Assembly (NCBI GenBank): GCA_040269895.1
Contig: CP158568.1
Location: 868,001 to 932,000, forward strand
Source: Ancalomicrobiaceae bacterium S20
GTDB lineage: Bacteria > Pseudomonadota > Alphaproteobacteria > Rhizobiales > Ancalomicrobiaceae
Length of the DNA stretch: 64,000 bases
Direction: 5' to 3'
This document shows positions 8,319-16,437 of the stretch, one piece after another (within the stretch, counting starts at the first letter, position 1; every line of letters starts with the position of its first letter). Made by a program: the position numbers and the translations under genes. Under the pieces are notes generated by a model. The model was not told the origin of the DNA. It saw nothing but the letters and a program-made list of their open reading frames with translations, and made no database searches.

Positions 8319-9211
8319 GCGGGGTCGAGACGATCGAGTTCATTGGGGCGGAAGGCAATTATCTGGTCGGCGACCTGCACCGGGCGAGCGCCCCGGCCGA
8401 GCGGGCGGCCTTGCGTGGGCCGGCGCTCCTGCTGCATGGCGGCGGGCAGACGCGGCACGCATGGGAGGAGACCGCGACCCGGCTCGCCGCGCACGGCCTC
8501 GACGCGATCGTGCTCGATCAGCGCGGCCATGGCGCGAGCGCCTGGTCGAAGAACGGGCATTACGCATTCGAGGATTTCGCCGCGGACGTCATCCAGGTCG
8601 CCGATGCGATCACCGGACGGTTCGGCCGGCGGCCGATCGCGGTCGGCGCCTCGCTCGGCGGCATCGCGGCGCTGATGGCCGAAGGCGAGGTCGGACGGCC
8701 GCTCTTCGACGGGCTCGTGCTGGTCGACATCACGCAGCGCATGGACGCCGACGGCGTCGCCAGGATCGTCGGCTTCATGCGCGCCCGTGTGCAGGAGGGG
8801 TTTGCGACCGTCGAGGAGGCGGCCGACGCGGTCGCCGCCTATCTGCCGCACCGGCCGCGGCCGAAGAGCCTCGACGGCCTGAAGAAGAACCTGCGCCTGT
8901 CGCCGGACGGTCGCTGGCGCTGGCATTGGGATCCGCGCTTCATGGACGGGCCGCGCGCGGTTGACACCGACGGCCACCTGCTGACCGACCGGCTCAGCGC
9001 GGCGGCGCGGCGGCTGGCGATCCCGACGCTGCTCGTGCGCGGGCAGCGCTCGGAGCTGATCTCGAAAGAACACGTCGAGGAGTTCATGCGGCTGGTGCCG
9101 CACGCCCGGACGGTCGACGTCCGCGGCGCCGGTCACATGGTCGCCGGCGACCGCAACGACGTGTTCGCGACCGCGGTGATCGAGTTCCTGGAAGAGCAGG
9201 GCGTGTTCTGA
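8315..9211 (+). CDS. alpha/beta hydrolase
   Basis: A 298-residue alpha/beta hydrolase starting at GTG 8315 inside the stop of the previous gene, with GGGAGG upstream. Motifs are LLLHGGGQTRHAW, LDQRGHG, nucleophile elbow GASLGG and a terminal GAGHMVAGD histidine. It belongs to the epoxide-hydrolase / haloalkane-dehalogenase-like branch by overall pattern, but the diagnostic acid after the oxyanion motif is not obvious. Pairing with another hydrolase in an operon suggests successive steps on one substrate or recent divergence. The protein-level similarity between the two is low. Confidence 0.85.
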   Translation: MSGVETIEFIGAEGNYLVGDLHRASAPAERAALRGPALLLHGGGQTRHAWEETATRLAAHGLDAIVLDQRGHGASAWSKNGHYAFEDFAADVIQVADAITGRFGRRPIAVGASLGGIAALMAEGEVGRPLFDGLVLVDITQRMDADGVARIVGFMRARVQEGFATVEEAADAVAAYLPHRPRPKSLDGLKKNLRLSPDGRWRWHWDPRFMDGPRAVDTDGHLLTDRLSAAARRLAIPTLLVRGQRSELISKEHVEEFMRLVPHARTVDVRGAGHMVAGDRNDVFATAVIEFLEEQGVF

Positions 9212-9447
9212 GGTGCGGCGCGCGGCGCACCCTTCCGAGGTCGTCCCGCGTCGCTTCAGACTTCGATTCGGGTGGCGCCGAAAGCCGTGATCACAGAATC
9301 ACTTGGGGGGCGCCGTTATCAATCCGATTCCGCCTCTGTTTGCGCGCTTCTGCAGGCATCGCCCTGCGCGATCGATGCCTGGTCGGCCGCGCAGGGCGGA
9401 TTCGAGCACTCTCTGAACAGGCCGGGCGAGACTGCTGTTTTGCGTGA

Positions 9448-10263
9448 TCAAACGCCCCGGAACACCGGTTCGCGCTTCTCCAGGAACGCGCCGCGGCCCT
9501 CGGCGAAATCGGCGCTGTCGAAACAGGCGTCGGTGAGCTCTCCGAGTGCCGCCATGTTGAGTTCGGCCGGGTCGCCGGCGACCGCGTCGATCGCGGCCTT
9601 GGCGGCGCGGATGGTCAGCGGCGCGTTGCGGCCGATCTCGTTCGCGAGGCGGCGGGTCTCGGCCTCCAGATCGGCGACCGGGTGGACTGCGGCGACGAGG
9701 CCGATCGCGGCCGCGCGCGCCGCGTCGATGCGGCGGGCGGTGAAGAACAGCTCCTTGGCGCGCATCGGCCCGACCGCGTTGACGACGTCGCGAATGCACT
9801 CGGGCGGGTAGCCGACGCCGAGCCGGGCGGCCGGGATGCCGAACACGGCATCGTCCGCCGCGATGCGCAGATCGGTCGCGACCGCGACGCCCATGCCGCC
9901 GCCGAGACAGAAGCCGCGGATCATCGCGATGGTCGGCTTCTTCGCCTCGCGGATGCTGGCGAAGGCGCGGGCGTTGGCCGCCTCGTAGGCGCGGGCGCTT
10001 TCGGCGTCCCGGCGCACGGTGGCGAATTCGGAGATATCGGCGCCGGAGACGAAGGCGAGGTCGCCGGCACCACGGATCACGATCACGCGGACGTCCTCGG
10101 CCGCATCGAGCGCGGCGATGGCGTCGGGAATCGCGCGCCACATGTCGAGTGCGATCGCGTTGCGGCGTTCGGGATTGTCGATGACGAGGAAGCCGATCGG
10201 CGCCTCGACCTCGACGCGGATCCGGCGATCGCCGGTCTCAAGGGGGCGGGCGGCTGCGGTCAT
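9448..10263 (-). CDS. crotonase-fold protein (enoyl-CoA hydratase/isomerase family), probably not a hydratase
   Basis: A 271-residue crotonase with start at 10263 behind GAGGAG. The CoA and oxyanion region (GADISEF, IRGFCLGGGMG) is clear. Both glutamates needed for hydration in classical enoyl-CoA hydratases are replaced: the GGGCE position reads GGGMG, and the QPE position reads IPA. Instead LGVGYPPE carries a tyrosine where E. coli methylmalonyl-CoA decarboxylase has its LGVPY tyrosine, and KELFFTARRI also resembles that family. A decarboxylase role is therefore more likely than hydration, but this is inference. It is transcribed away from cysE. Confidence 0.8.
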   Translation of the reverse strand: MTAAARPLETGDRRIRVEVEAPIGFLVIDNPERRNAIALDMWRAIPDAIAALDAAEDVRVIVIRGAGDLAFVSGADISEFATVRRDAESARAYEAANARAFASIREAKKPTIAMIRGFCLGGGMGVAVATDLRIAADDAVFGIPAARLGVGYPPECIRDVVNAVGPMRAKELFFTARRIDAARAAAIGLVAAVHPVADLEAETRRLANEIGRNAPLTIRAAKAAIDAVAGDPAELNMAALGELTDACFDSADFAEGRGAFLEKREPVFRGV

Positions 10264-10335
10264 CGGCGTTTCTCCTCTCGTCGCGCAACGCTTCTTAACG
10301 GAAGCGCCCACTTATGGGTAAGCGCGACTTCCGGC

Positions 10336-10371
10336 CGAGTATCGGGCGATCGAGTATTGGGCGATCGCGTA
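10336..10371. repeat. 15-bp tandem repeat upstream of cysE
   Basis: Two nearly identical copies of CGAGTATCGGGCGAT (10336-10350 and 10351-10365, one mismatch) with the start of a third. It lies in the divergent spacer between the crotonase gene and cysE, about 90 bases before the cysE start. Confidence 0.6.
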
Positions 10372-10452
10372 TGCCGGTGGCGGGGTCGTTTCGTCGCAGT
10401 CGCTATGGTAGGATCGCGCAACCGCGGTCTTGACCCGCGCGAGGAGTTCGAC

Positions 10453-11283
10453 ATGCAACAGCAGGGCAAAGTCCTTCAGGCCGCGCAGCTCACCGCTGTA
10501 GACCCGATCTGGCAGCGGGTCCGGTCCGAGGCCGAGGCGGTGGTGGCGCGCGAGCCGGCGCTCGCCAGCTTCATCTGGGAAACGGTGCTCAACCAGTCCT
10601 CGCTCGAAGAGGCGGTCGTGCACCGGCTCGCCGAGCGGCTCGCCCATGCCGACGTCAAGGCGACGCTGATCCGCCAGACCTACATGGAAGCGCTGGGCGA
10701 CGAGCCGCAGATCGGCTCGATGGTGCGCGCCGACATCCAGGCGGTGTTCGATCGCGATCCGGCCTGCTCGCGCTTCATCGAGCCGATCCTCTATTTCAAG
10801 GGCTTCCACGCCATCCAGACCCACCGCCTCGCCAACTGGCTGTGGCGGCAGGGCCGCGAGGACTTCGCGCTCTATCTGCAGAGCCGGGCCTCGGAAGTGT
10901 TCCAGGTCGATACCCATCCGGCGGTGCCGATGGGCCGGGGCGTGTTCTTCGACCACGGCACCGGCATCGTGATCGGCGCCACCGCCGTGATCGAGGACGA
11001 CGTCTCGATCCTGCAGGGCGTCACGCTCGGCGGCACGGGCAAGGAGACCGGCGACCGGCATCCGAAGATCCGCCGCGGTGTGCTGATCGGCGCGGGCGCC
11101 AACATCCTCGGCAACATCGAGGTCGGCCATTGCGCGCGCGTCGCAGCCGGCTCGGTGGTGCTGAAGCCGGTGCCGCCGCGCAAGACGGTCGCCGGCGTTC
11201 CGGCCAAGGTCGTCGGCGAGGCGCCGTGCAGCGAGCCGTCGCGGGCGATGGACCAGATCCTCGGCAGCGACACCTCGGCGTGA
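10453..11283 (+). CDS. cysE: serine O-acetyltransferase
   Basis: Acetylates L-serine with acetyl-CoA to give O-acetylserine, the committed step of cysteine synthesis. The 276-residue protein has the N-terminal helical SATase domain (DPIWQRVRSEAEAV... SSLEEAV) followed by a left-handed beta-helix of hexapeptide repeats from about residue 150 (HPAVPMGRGVFFDHGTGIV, ATAVIEDDVSI). The active-site His-Asp pair is recognisable in DHGTG. The start at ATG 10453 follows GAGGAG. The C-terminal tail lacks a terminal isoleucine, which in E. coli enzyme mediates docking with CysK, so complex formation is uncertain. The DUF3126 gene follows. Confidence 0.92.
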   Translation: MQQQGKVLQAAQLTAVDPIWQRVRSEAEAVVAREPALASFIWETVLNQSSLEEAVVHRLAERLAHADVKATLIRQTYMEALGDEPQIGSMVRADIQAVFDRDPACSRFIEPILYFKGFHAIQTHRLANWLWRQGREDFALYLQSRASEVFQVDTHPAVPMGRGVFFDHGTGIVIGATAVIEDDVSILQGVTLGGTGKETGDRHPKIRRGVLIGAGANILGNIEVGHCARVAAGSVVLKPVPPRKTVAGVPAKVVGEAPCSEPSRAMDQILGSDTSA

Positions 11284-11625
11284 TCCGGGGCGTCGGGGCG
11301 GGCTGGGCGTCAGGGCTGACTCCGGGTCTCCTGCTCCCGGTTCCCGATCGGCGGCGACCTCGGCGCGCGCTTGTCCCCAAGGGGCTCGGCCTTCGGCTTT
11401 GACGGGCCGCACGGCCCGTGCCACAAGCGGCCGGAGACGGCGGATAGGTTCCGTGGCGGCGCGAGCCGGCGCGGGCGGTATCCGGTCCGAGGCGGTCGTC
11501 AGCCGATCCCGAGCGAACGGTTCGACGACGCCGACGTTTCCCCGCGGAGTGTCCAGAGCGTCGGCAGGCGGGATCGCCGGCCGGCGGGCGGACCTCCGAT
11601 CCAAAACCCCCACCGGAGCGGCCCC
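11284..11625. other. intergenic region between cysE and DUF3126 gene
   Basis: A spacer of 342 bases. It contains an imperfect hairpin (ACGGGCCG and CGGCCCGT around 11402-11420) that could act as a weak terminator or processing site for cysE. I see no gene or T tract. Confidence 0.4.
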
Positions 11626-11838
11626 GTGGACAAGCAGGAAATCACCAAGGTGCAGGCCTACCTGCGCCGCAAGTTCAACCTTCCGACGATCCGCATCGAG
11701 GCGCGCCCGCGCAAGAAGGACTCGGCCGAGGTCTTCATCGGCGACGAGTTCATCGGCGTGCTGTTCCGCGACGACGAGGACGGCGAGGTCTCCTGGAATT
11801 TCCAGATGGCCATTCTCGAGATGGACATCGACGGCTGA
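11626..11838 (+). CDS. DUF3126 family protein
   Basis: A 70-residue protein starting at GTG 11626 with GGAG upstream. The sequence (DKQEITKVQAYLRRKFN, IGDEFIGVLFRDDEDGEVS, ending ILEMDIDG) is the complete DUF3126 family pattern, which is restricted to alphaproteobacteria and often lies after cysE. It is small, acidic and cytosolic. The function is unknown. The repeated neighbourhood with cysE suggests a link to sulfur amino-acid metabolism, but that is only context. Confidence 0.85.
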   Translation: MDKQEITKVQAYLRRKFNLPTIRIEARPRKKDSAEVFIGDEFIGVLFRDDEDGEVSWNFQMAILEMDIDG

Positions 11839-11943
11839 TCCGCCGTTTCGGTCCCCGACAGGTCGGATCCTGGCCGGCTTCGACGCGATCGGTCGAAGCC
11901 CTCCGGGGCGCGAGGGGTTCAAGGCCCTCCGGGGCTGTCGCCG

Positions 11944-12657
11944 TCAGGGCGACCCCGCCTTGGTGAGGAGACGGTCCGAGACCGTCTCCGCCGCCTGCCG
12001 GAGCGCGTGCCACTCCGGCAGCAGGGTGCGCGGGAAGCGCATCGACAGATTGAGCCCCCGCCCGATGTTGAGGTCGGTCAGGCAGGTGCCGATCGGCCCC
12101 TTGCGCTCGAGCGGGAAGCAGCGCGCCACGAAGGGGCGCACCGCGCCCGGCTCGAAATAGAGCTCCTCATCCTCATAGCCCGATCCGGCCGCGAGTTTTC
12201 GGCCGCTCAATCCGTCCGGCGCGTCGAGCGCATCGGGCAGGATGAAGCGCGCGTAGACCGTGCCGAGCCGTCCAGCCATGTCGAGTTCGGTCGGCCGCGG
12301 TTCGATGGCGAAGACCAGCACCGGCTTTGCCAGACCCGCTTCCGCCGCGGCGGCCGCGTCGGCAGAGCTCGGCGCGGCGGCCGGAGTGGTGCCCGATGCG
12401 GGCTTTTCCGATCCCGGCCGGGGCTCCGGTTGGAGATCGGGCCAGGTCAGGCCGAGGTCGAGCCGGCTGGCGGCGCCGGAGCGGCGCTGCGATCCGAAGC
12501 GGATCCAGTCGGGCGGGACGACCAGCGGCTCGCCGGCGATCGTGACCGTCAGCGGTCCGCCCGCGACGGCGGGTTCATGGGATCGCGAGGCGACGAGATA
12601 GAGCGCGCCGCCGATCGCCGCCGCCGCCACCGTCGCGATCAGGAACCGCCGTTTCAT
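11944..12657 (-). CDS. hypothetical membrane-anchored protein
   Basis: A 237-residue protein with an N-terminal membrane anchor (FLIATVAAAAIGGALYLVA) and a periplasmic body. The body has WPDLQPE, a low-complexity Ala/Ser/Pro linker around residues 85-105, then FAIEPRPTELDMAGRL, EDEELYFEP and CFPLERKGPIGTC with a Cys pair about ten residues apart. I do not recognise the family. The start at 12657 follows GGGAGC; an in-frame codon 12 bases upstream is possible. Confidence 0.6.
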   Translation of the reverse strand: MKRRFLIATVAAAAIGGALYLVASRSHEPAVAGGPLTVTIAGEPLVVPPDWIRFGSQRRSGAASRLDLGLTWPDLQPEPRPGSEKPASGTTPAAAPSSADAAAAAEAGLAKPVLVFAIEPRPTELDMAGRLGTVYARFILPDALDAPDGLSGRKLAAGSGYEDEELYFEPGAVRPFVARCFPLERKGPIGTCLTDLNIGRGLNLSMRFPRTLLPEWHALRQAAETVSDRLLTKAGSP

Positions 12658-12818
12658 CGCTGCTCCCAAACCCTTTCCAGGGGCGCCTGCCGGTCGGTCC
12701 GGGCCGGCCGCGGATTAACCATCCCAACAAGACGGCGGGTGTGTCGAACGCTCGCCCGGAGACAGACCGAGCGGAGCGTGCTATCGGTAAATAAAGTGTT
12801 AACGTAATGAGTTGAACG

Positions 12819-13148
12819 ATGCGCTCCGACCTCGTCCTGGCAATCTACTGCATGGCGTCCGGCTTCGTCGCCGCCGGCGTGCTCGCGTCGTTCTACCAGC
12901 TCGTCACCGACAATCCGCCGCGGTTCTCCGTCCATCTCGATACGCTCTGGAACGGCTTCCTGTCGCTGGCGCTCTGCGCCTTCGCCGGCCCCTTCATCAT
13001 CATGCGCAACGCGATCCGCGGCCGCCTGATCGAAGGCCGCCCGGTCGGCTGGCTGGTGGCGAGCGCGGCGATCGCGACCGGCTGGAGCCTGTGCTCGGGC
13101 ATTGTCGTCGTGCGTTTTGCCGTGGACGTTTCGCATCTGATCGCCTGA
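12819..13148 (+). CDS. small integral membrane protein
   Basis: A 109-residue protein with three or four hydrophobic segments: residues about 5-27 (LAIYCMASGFVAAGVLASFY), 48-65, and 78-100. A short Arg-rich loop (RNAIRGRLIEGRP) lies between the second and third. It resembles small rhizobial membrane proteins of the DUF6949 type, an assignment I hold loosely. It is divergent from the previous gene and ends at a strong terminator. Confidence 0.6.
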   Translation: MRSDLVLAIYCMASGFVAAGVLASFYQLVTDNPPRFSVHLDTLWNGFLSLALCAFAGPFIIMRNAIRGRLIEGRPVGWLVASAAIATGWSLCSGIVVVRFAVDVSHLIA

Positions 13149-13178
13149 TTGCGCTCCCGTTTTCGGGAGTAGGGGAGG

Positions 13179-13217
13179 AAGGGGCGGTGCCGGCAACGGC
13201 GCCGCCCCTTCTTTTTT
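13179..13217 (+). terminator. Rho-independent terminator
   Basis: AAGGGGCGG (13179-13187) pairs with CCGCCCCTT (13202-13210) through an inner GCCG/CGGC stem, followed by CTTTTTT. It is correctly placed about 30 bases after the small membrane protein gene. Confidence 0.9.
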
Positions 13218-13342
13218 GCCCGTATGCATCGGCCAAGACCCGGCCCCTGCTTTTGTCGCAGGCTTCGCCGTGATCGCCCGGCTTGCGGCGCGCGCGGCTT
13301 CGCCTTACGCCCATCAGGACACGACAAGCCGAGGGAAACGCC

Positions 13343-13873
13343 ATGCCGATCTATGAACTCGACGGAATTCGCCCCGAGCTGCCCGCGAATGGCGACTACT
13401 GGATCGCGCCGACCGCTGTGGTGATCGGCGCGGTGCGGCTGAAGCCGGGCGCGTCGGTCTGGTTCGGCGCCGTGATCCGCGGCGACAACGAGTGGATCGA
13501 GATCGGCGAGAACAGCAATATCCAGGACATGGCGATGCTGCACACCGACCGCGGCTACCCGATGACGATCGGCCGCGACTGCACGATCGGCCACAAGGCG
13601 ATCCTGCACGGCTGCACCGTGGGTGCGCAGAGCCTGATCGGCATGGGGGCGACGGTGCTGAACGGCGCCGCCATCGCCGAGACCTCGCTGGTCGGCGCCA
13701 ACGCGCTCGTCACCGAGGGCAAGAGCTTTGCGCCGGCCTCGCTGATCGTCGGCTCGCCGGCGAAGGCGATCCGCACGCTCGACGAGGCGGCGATCCTGCG
13801 GCTGAAGGGGTCGGCCGACGGCTACGTCGCCAATTCCCGGCGGTTCCGGGCCGGTCTGGTCGAGATCGGCTGA
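13343..13873 (+). CDS. gamma carbonic anhydrase family protein
   Basis: A 176-residue left-handed beta-helix protein of the YrdA/PaaY gamma carbonic anhydrase family. The start at 13343 (MPIYELDG) follows GAGGG. Metal-binding histidines are seen in MLHTDRGYP, TIGHKAILHGC (two His), and the family IRGDN and NIQD motifs are intact. The catalytic acid loop of archaeal Cam is absent, as is usual in this branch, so carbonic anhydrase activity is not assured. It is a single gene ending at a hairpin. Confidence 0.88.
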   Translation: MPIYELDGIRPELPANGDYWIAPTAVVIGAVRLKPGASVWFGAVIRGDNEWIEIGENSNIQDMAMLHTDRGYPMTIGRDCTIGHKAILHGCTVGAQSLIGMGATVLNGAAIAETSLVGANALVTEGKSFAPASLIVGSPAKAIRTLDEAAILRLKGSADGYVANSRRFRAGLVEIG

Positions 13874-13949
13874 TCGACTGGTCGGCGGACGTCGGACGTC
13901 GGGCGAGGCCATCGCCCGGCGCGATCGGAAGGCTCGTTCCAAAATGCGA

Positions 13950-13985
13950 CCGGGTCGGCGCCTTTCGGCGCCGACCCGGCTTTAG
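13950..13985 (+). terminator. hairpin terminator after gamma carbonic anhydrase gene
   Basis: A perfect 13-bp stem (13950-13962 with 13967-13979) closes a TTTC loop and is followed by CTTTAG. The T run is short but the stem is very strong. Confidence 0.75.
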
Positions 13986-14486
13986 CGGACCCAGTCTTGT
14001 GGGGACGGGGAGGGTGGGGACGCGACCGGGCCCGCGAAACGGAGCTCGAGTTCCTCCCTCGTGTCGGGCTTCGAGCCCGACCCCGCGGACCCGCTTCGCA
14101 GCGGACCGGCCGATGGTTCAAGTCCCTCCATCTGCAGCGGCGACGTCTCCGTCACCGATCAGGACACCTCACAGGGAACATCTTTCAGGGGGTAAGATGT
14201 TCCGCGTCGGAGATGTCTCTCTTCTACGCGAGGGCTTCTTATTTCGAGATAATTCGACCGTGAAAGTTTGAATCCAGCACGATTAAAACTGAAACGACCG
14301 ACGCGGCCGGGCGCACCGCCCGAAAGGGGCGGGCAGAAACTTATTGGAAATCAGTGGCTTGTGTGCGCCTCGTGGCGTCTGCCGTTACGATATCACGCTC
14401 GGGCACGTGCAGGGACGCGTGATGTCGAGGTGAAGAAACCGTCAATCGGAACGGGTATCGGCGCCGGTCCATGCGCCGGGCACGCG
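13986..14486. other. long intergenic region with a lower-GC segment
   Basis: About 500 bases between convergent genes. The first part is GC-rich with a GTCGGGCT/AGCCCGAC hairpin near 14061-14079. The segment 14160-14320 has clearly lower GC than the surroundings and holds a perfect 10-bp inverted repeat (14175-14203) and a possible very small ORF (14197-14271). No RNA gene is recognised. Confidence 0.5.
14197..14271 (+). CDS. possible 24-residue ORF behind a hairpin-embedded ribosome site
   Basis: ATG 14197 is preceded by AGGGGG four bases away and opens a 24-codon frame ending TGA at 14271. The Shine-Dalgarno lies in the loop of a perfect 10-bp hairpin (14175-14203) whose 3' arm contains the start codon. 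Codon use is less GC-biased than in the neighbours. It may be a real microprotein or leader peptide, or simply chance; the evidence is only the ribosome site and structure. Confidence 0.2.
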   Translation: MFRVGDVSLLREGFLFRDNSTVKV

Positions 14487-15110
14487 TCAGGACAGGTTGC
14501 GGTCGAGGCCGTCGGGCGTCTGGACCACCGAGAACTCGATCGCGACGCCCTCGTCGAAGCGGCGCACGACGCGGCCGCGCAGCTGGCCGATACGGACGGC
14601 GACGCCGAGCGGCGGCTTGCGCTCGACCTGAACGGCGACGCCGGACAGCGAGGCGTCGATGATCTTGGCGCGCTGCTCGTGACCGGTCTCGTCGACCAGG
14701 GTGGTGTAGGGGGTGCGCGGCACGAAGCGGTCGTGGCGGCGATCTTCCGGCAGGTTGAGCACGTGCCGGTTCGCGAGCCAGGTCAGCTGGGCGGCGAGCT
14801 TGTCGCGCTTGCGGGCGGTCGTCTCGACCGACATGGCGAAGCCGCCGTCGAGCAGGCGCGTGCAGCGGCCCTCGATCCGGCCGATGTGATCGATATAGGC
14901 GACGACCCGTTCGCCGACGCTGCCGGTCACGGGGGCGACCAGACGAGCGCCGCCCGGCGACATGTCGACGACCTGGCAGGGGTATTCGCGCTTGTCCTCG
15001 AGCATGTAACGGCCGAGGAGGTTCACGCGGACGCGCTGGAAACGCCGCCGATCGGTCTTGGCCGATTGGAAGGGAGCCGCTTTGGCGGCGGCCGTGCGGG
15101 CGTCGTCCAT
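14487..15110 (-). CDS. tandem PilZ-domain protein
   Basis: A 207-residue protein with two PilZ-like units and no membrane segment. The first has the c-di-GMP binding pattern: an arginine-rich switch (TDRRRFQRVRV) followed by VVDMSPGGARL, which fits the (D/N)xSxxG motif. The second unit starts at RRHDRFVPR and has IIDASLSGVAVQV, a shorter variant of the same motif. The start at 15110 follows GAGGA. It is expected to bind cyclic di-GMP and alter motility, polysaccharide or adhesion targets that are not encoded here. Confidence 0.85.
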   Translation of the reverse strand: MDDARTAAAKAAPFQSAKTDRRRFQRVRVNLLGRYMLEDKREYPCQVVDMSPGGARLVAPVTGSVGERVVAYIDHIGRIEGRCTRLLDGGFAMSVETTARKRDKLAAQLTWLANRHVLNLPEDRRHDRFVPRTPYTTLVDETGHEQRAKIIDASLSGVAVQVERKPPLGVAVRIGQLRGRVVRRFDEGVAIEFSVVQTPDGLDRNLS

Positions 15111-15248
15111 GGCATCCTCGGCTGGAAACACCGGGTACGCGACCAGCGCGTGCCGCGTCCCTGACCGAGGATGCTAGAGGCTGTTGGTTAAGGCGCCGTT
15201 GCCTTGCAGTCGGCTCGAACGCCCGGGAGCGGGCGAGCCGATCAAAGT

Positions 15249-15890
15249 TCAGTGTTCCTTGCCGCCCTCATAGACGGTCAGGTGACCGACACGGCGATGA
15301 CCATCGGCCACGCCGCGGCTCATGGCCGGCTGGAACATCGGCGTCTCGGGGATCTCATCCGCGAGATCGGCGCCGCGTAGCAGGAACGACGGCTTCTCGT
15401 CCGGCCAGATGAGGCGCAGGCTGGTGATCTGCTGCTTCATGATCGGATGCAGACCGATCCAGTAGGGATCGTCCATCGGGGCCAGCGTGCCGATCACGCG
15501 ATTGTAGCCTTCGCCCTTCTGGCGGACCGGCAGGCACAACAGCTCGAAGGCCAGATCGCGGCCATGCGCGGCGTGGCCCTGCACGCCGATCACCGCGGCG
15601 GCGGCATCCTCGCTGATGGCGCTGAACAGGGTCGCCATGGTCTCCCGGTCCTTGCCGGTCCAGAAGTCCATGAAGTTCTTCCCCTTCATCTCGCGCCCGA
15701 AGGCGGCGCAGACGCGGGTGCCGGCGAGGCGGAAGCGGTATTCGAACGGGGCGGCGACTTCGAGAATGAACGTGTCGCCGAGAATGCGGCGAATGTCGGA
15801 GGGCTCGATTTCGCTGCGGTCCGGGGCCGGGCGGCCGCGCCGCACGCGTTGCCAATAGCCATAAAGCTCTCGGCTCGCTGCATGTTTCAT
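15249..15890 (-). CDS. PAS_5 domain protein
   Basis: A 213-residue single-domain protein of the PAS_5 family, widespread in alphaproteobacteria (MopJ of Caulobacter is one example). Recognisable parts are the N-terminal LYGYWQRVRRGRPAPDRSEIEP, ILEVAAPFEYRFRLAGT, GKNFMDFW and PVRQKGEGYNRVIGTLAP. There is no output domain, so it probably acts as a soluble sensor or adaptor in cell-cycle or stress signalling (inference from family). The start at 15890 has AAGGGGG ten bases upstream. Confidence 0.85.
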   Translation of the reverse strand: MKHAASRELYGYWQRVRRGRPAPDRSEIEPSDIRRILGDTFILEVAAPFEYRFRLAGTRVCAAFGREMKGKNFMDFWTGKDRETMATLFSAISEDAAAAVIGVQGHAAHGRDLAFELLCLPVRQKGEGYNRVIGTLAPMDDPYWIGLHPIMKQQITSLRLIWPDEKPSFLLRGADLADEIPETPMFQPAMSRGVADGHRRVGHLTVYEGGKEH

Positions 15891-16437
15891 ATCGGATGCC
15901 CCCTTGATCGTCTCAAATCCGGCCCCGTCGCGGGCGGTGGCCGGGTATCGTCGCGTTAATCGATGTGTCCCGATTTGGGCCTTTTGGATCGTCTCGCCAC
16001 ATGAGTTGCAGGGGGCGTGCCGCCGCGGTGGTCCCGATGTGGGACGGGGTGCTTAACGCCGTTCATTCGACGGTTAGGGTTAAGACGGGCCGGCTCTTGC
16101 GCGCGTGTCGAGATTGCGGCACTTTCCCGACGTCGCGAGGGGAGAGCCGCCAAGGCCATGTCGCGACGACAACCGTCGAACACACGACGGGGAAGATGCA
16201 GGGACGCGACCACACCGCCCGGCTGCGCGATGCGCGCGCCGGGCGGTTTCATTTCGGGATTCCGGCGAGGCCGGCAGGTCGGGATTCCGGGAGGTCGGCT
16301 GGTCGGGATTCCGGCGAGGCCGGTCGGGCGTGCCGAACCGGCAATCCGGACGTGGGACCGGGTTTCGTCGTCTGCCGTCTTTCCTCAGCGTCCCGGCTGC
16401 CCGATATGAGACGGGTCGACCCGATACGAGGAGCCGC
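15891..16437. other. divergent intergenic region
   Basis: A spacer of 547 bases between the PAS_5 gene and the rhomboid gene. The part next to the PAS_5 gene should hold its promoter. The rhomboid-proximal part contains a three-copy tandem repeat (16254-16327). No ORF with a ribosome site or RNA gene is visible. Confidence 0.5.
16254..16327. repeat. 24-25-bp tandem repeat, three copies
   Basis: Three consecutive units each starting TCGGGATTCCGG (16254-16278, 16279-16302, 16303-16327) and continuing CGAGGCCGG or GAGGTCGG. The middle copy is one base shorter. The array lies about 110 bases upstream of the rhomboid start. Confidence 0.75.

Noticed and set aside
14105-14135. GATGGTTCAAGTCCCTCCATC looks like a tRNA T-arm
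   Set aside because: No acceptor stem, anticodon arm or CCA can be built around it on either strand; it is probably chance.
16254-16327. Tandem repeats considered as a CRISPR array
   Set aside because: Units are directly adjacent with no unique spacers and there are no cas genes.
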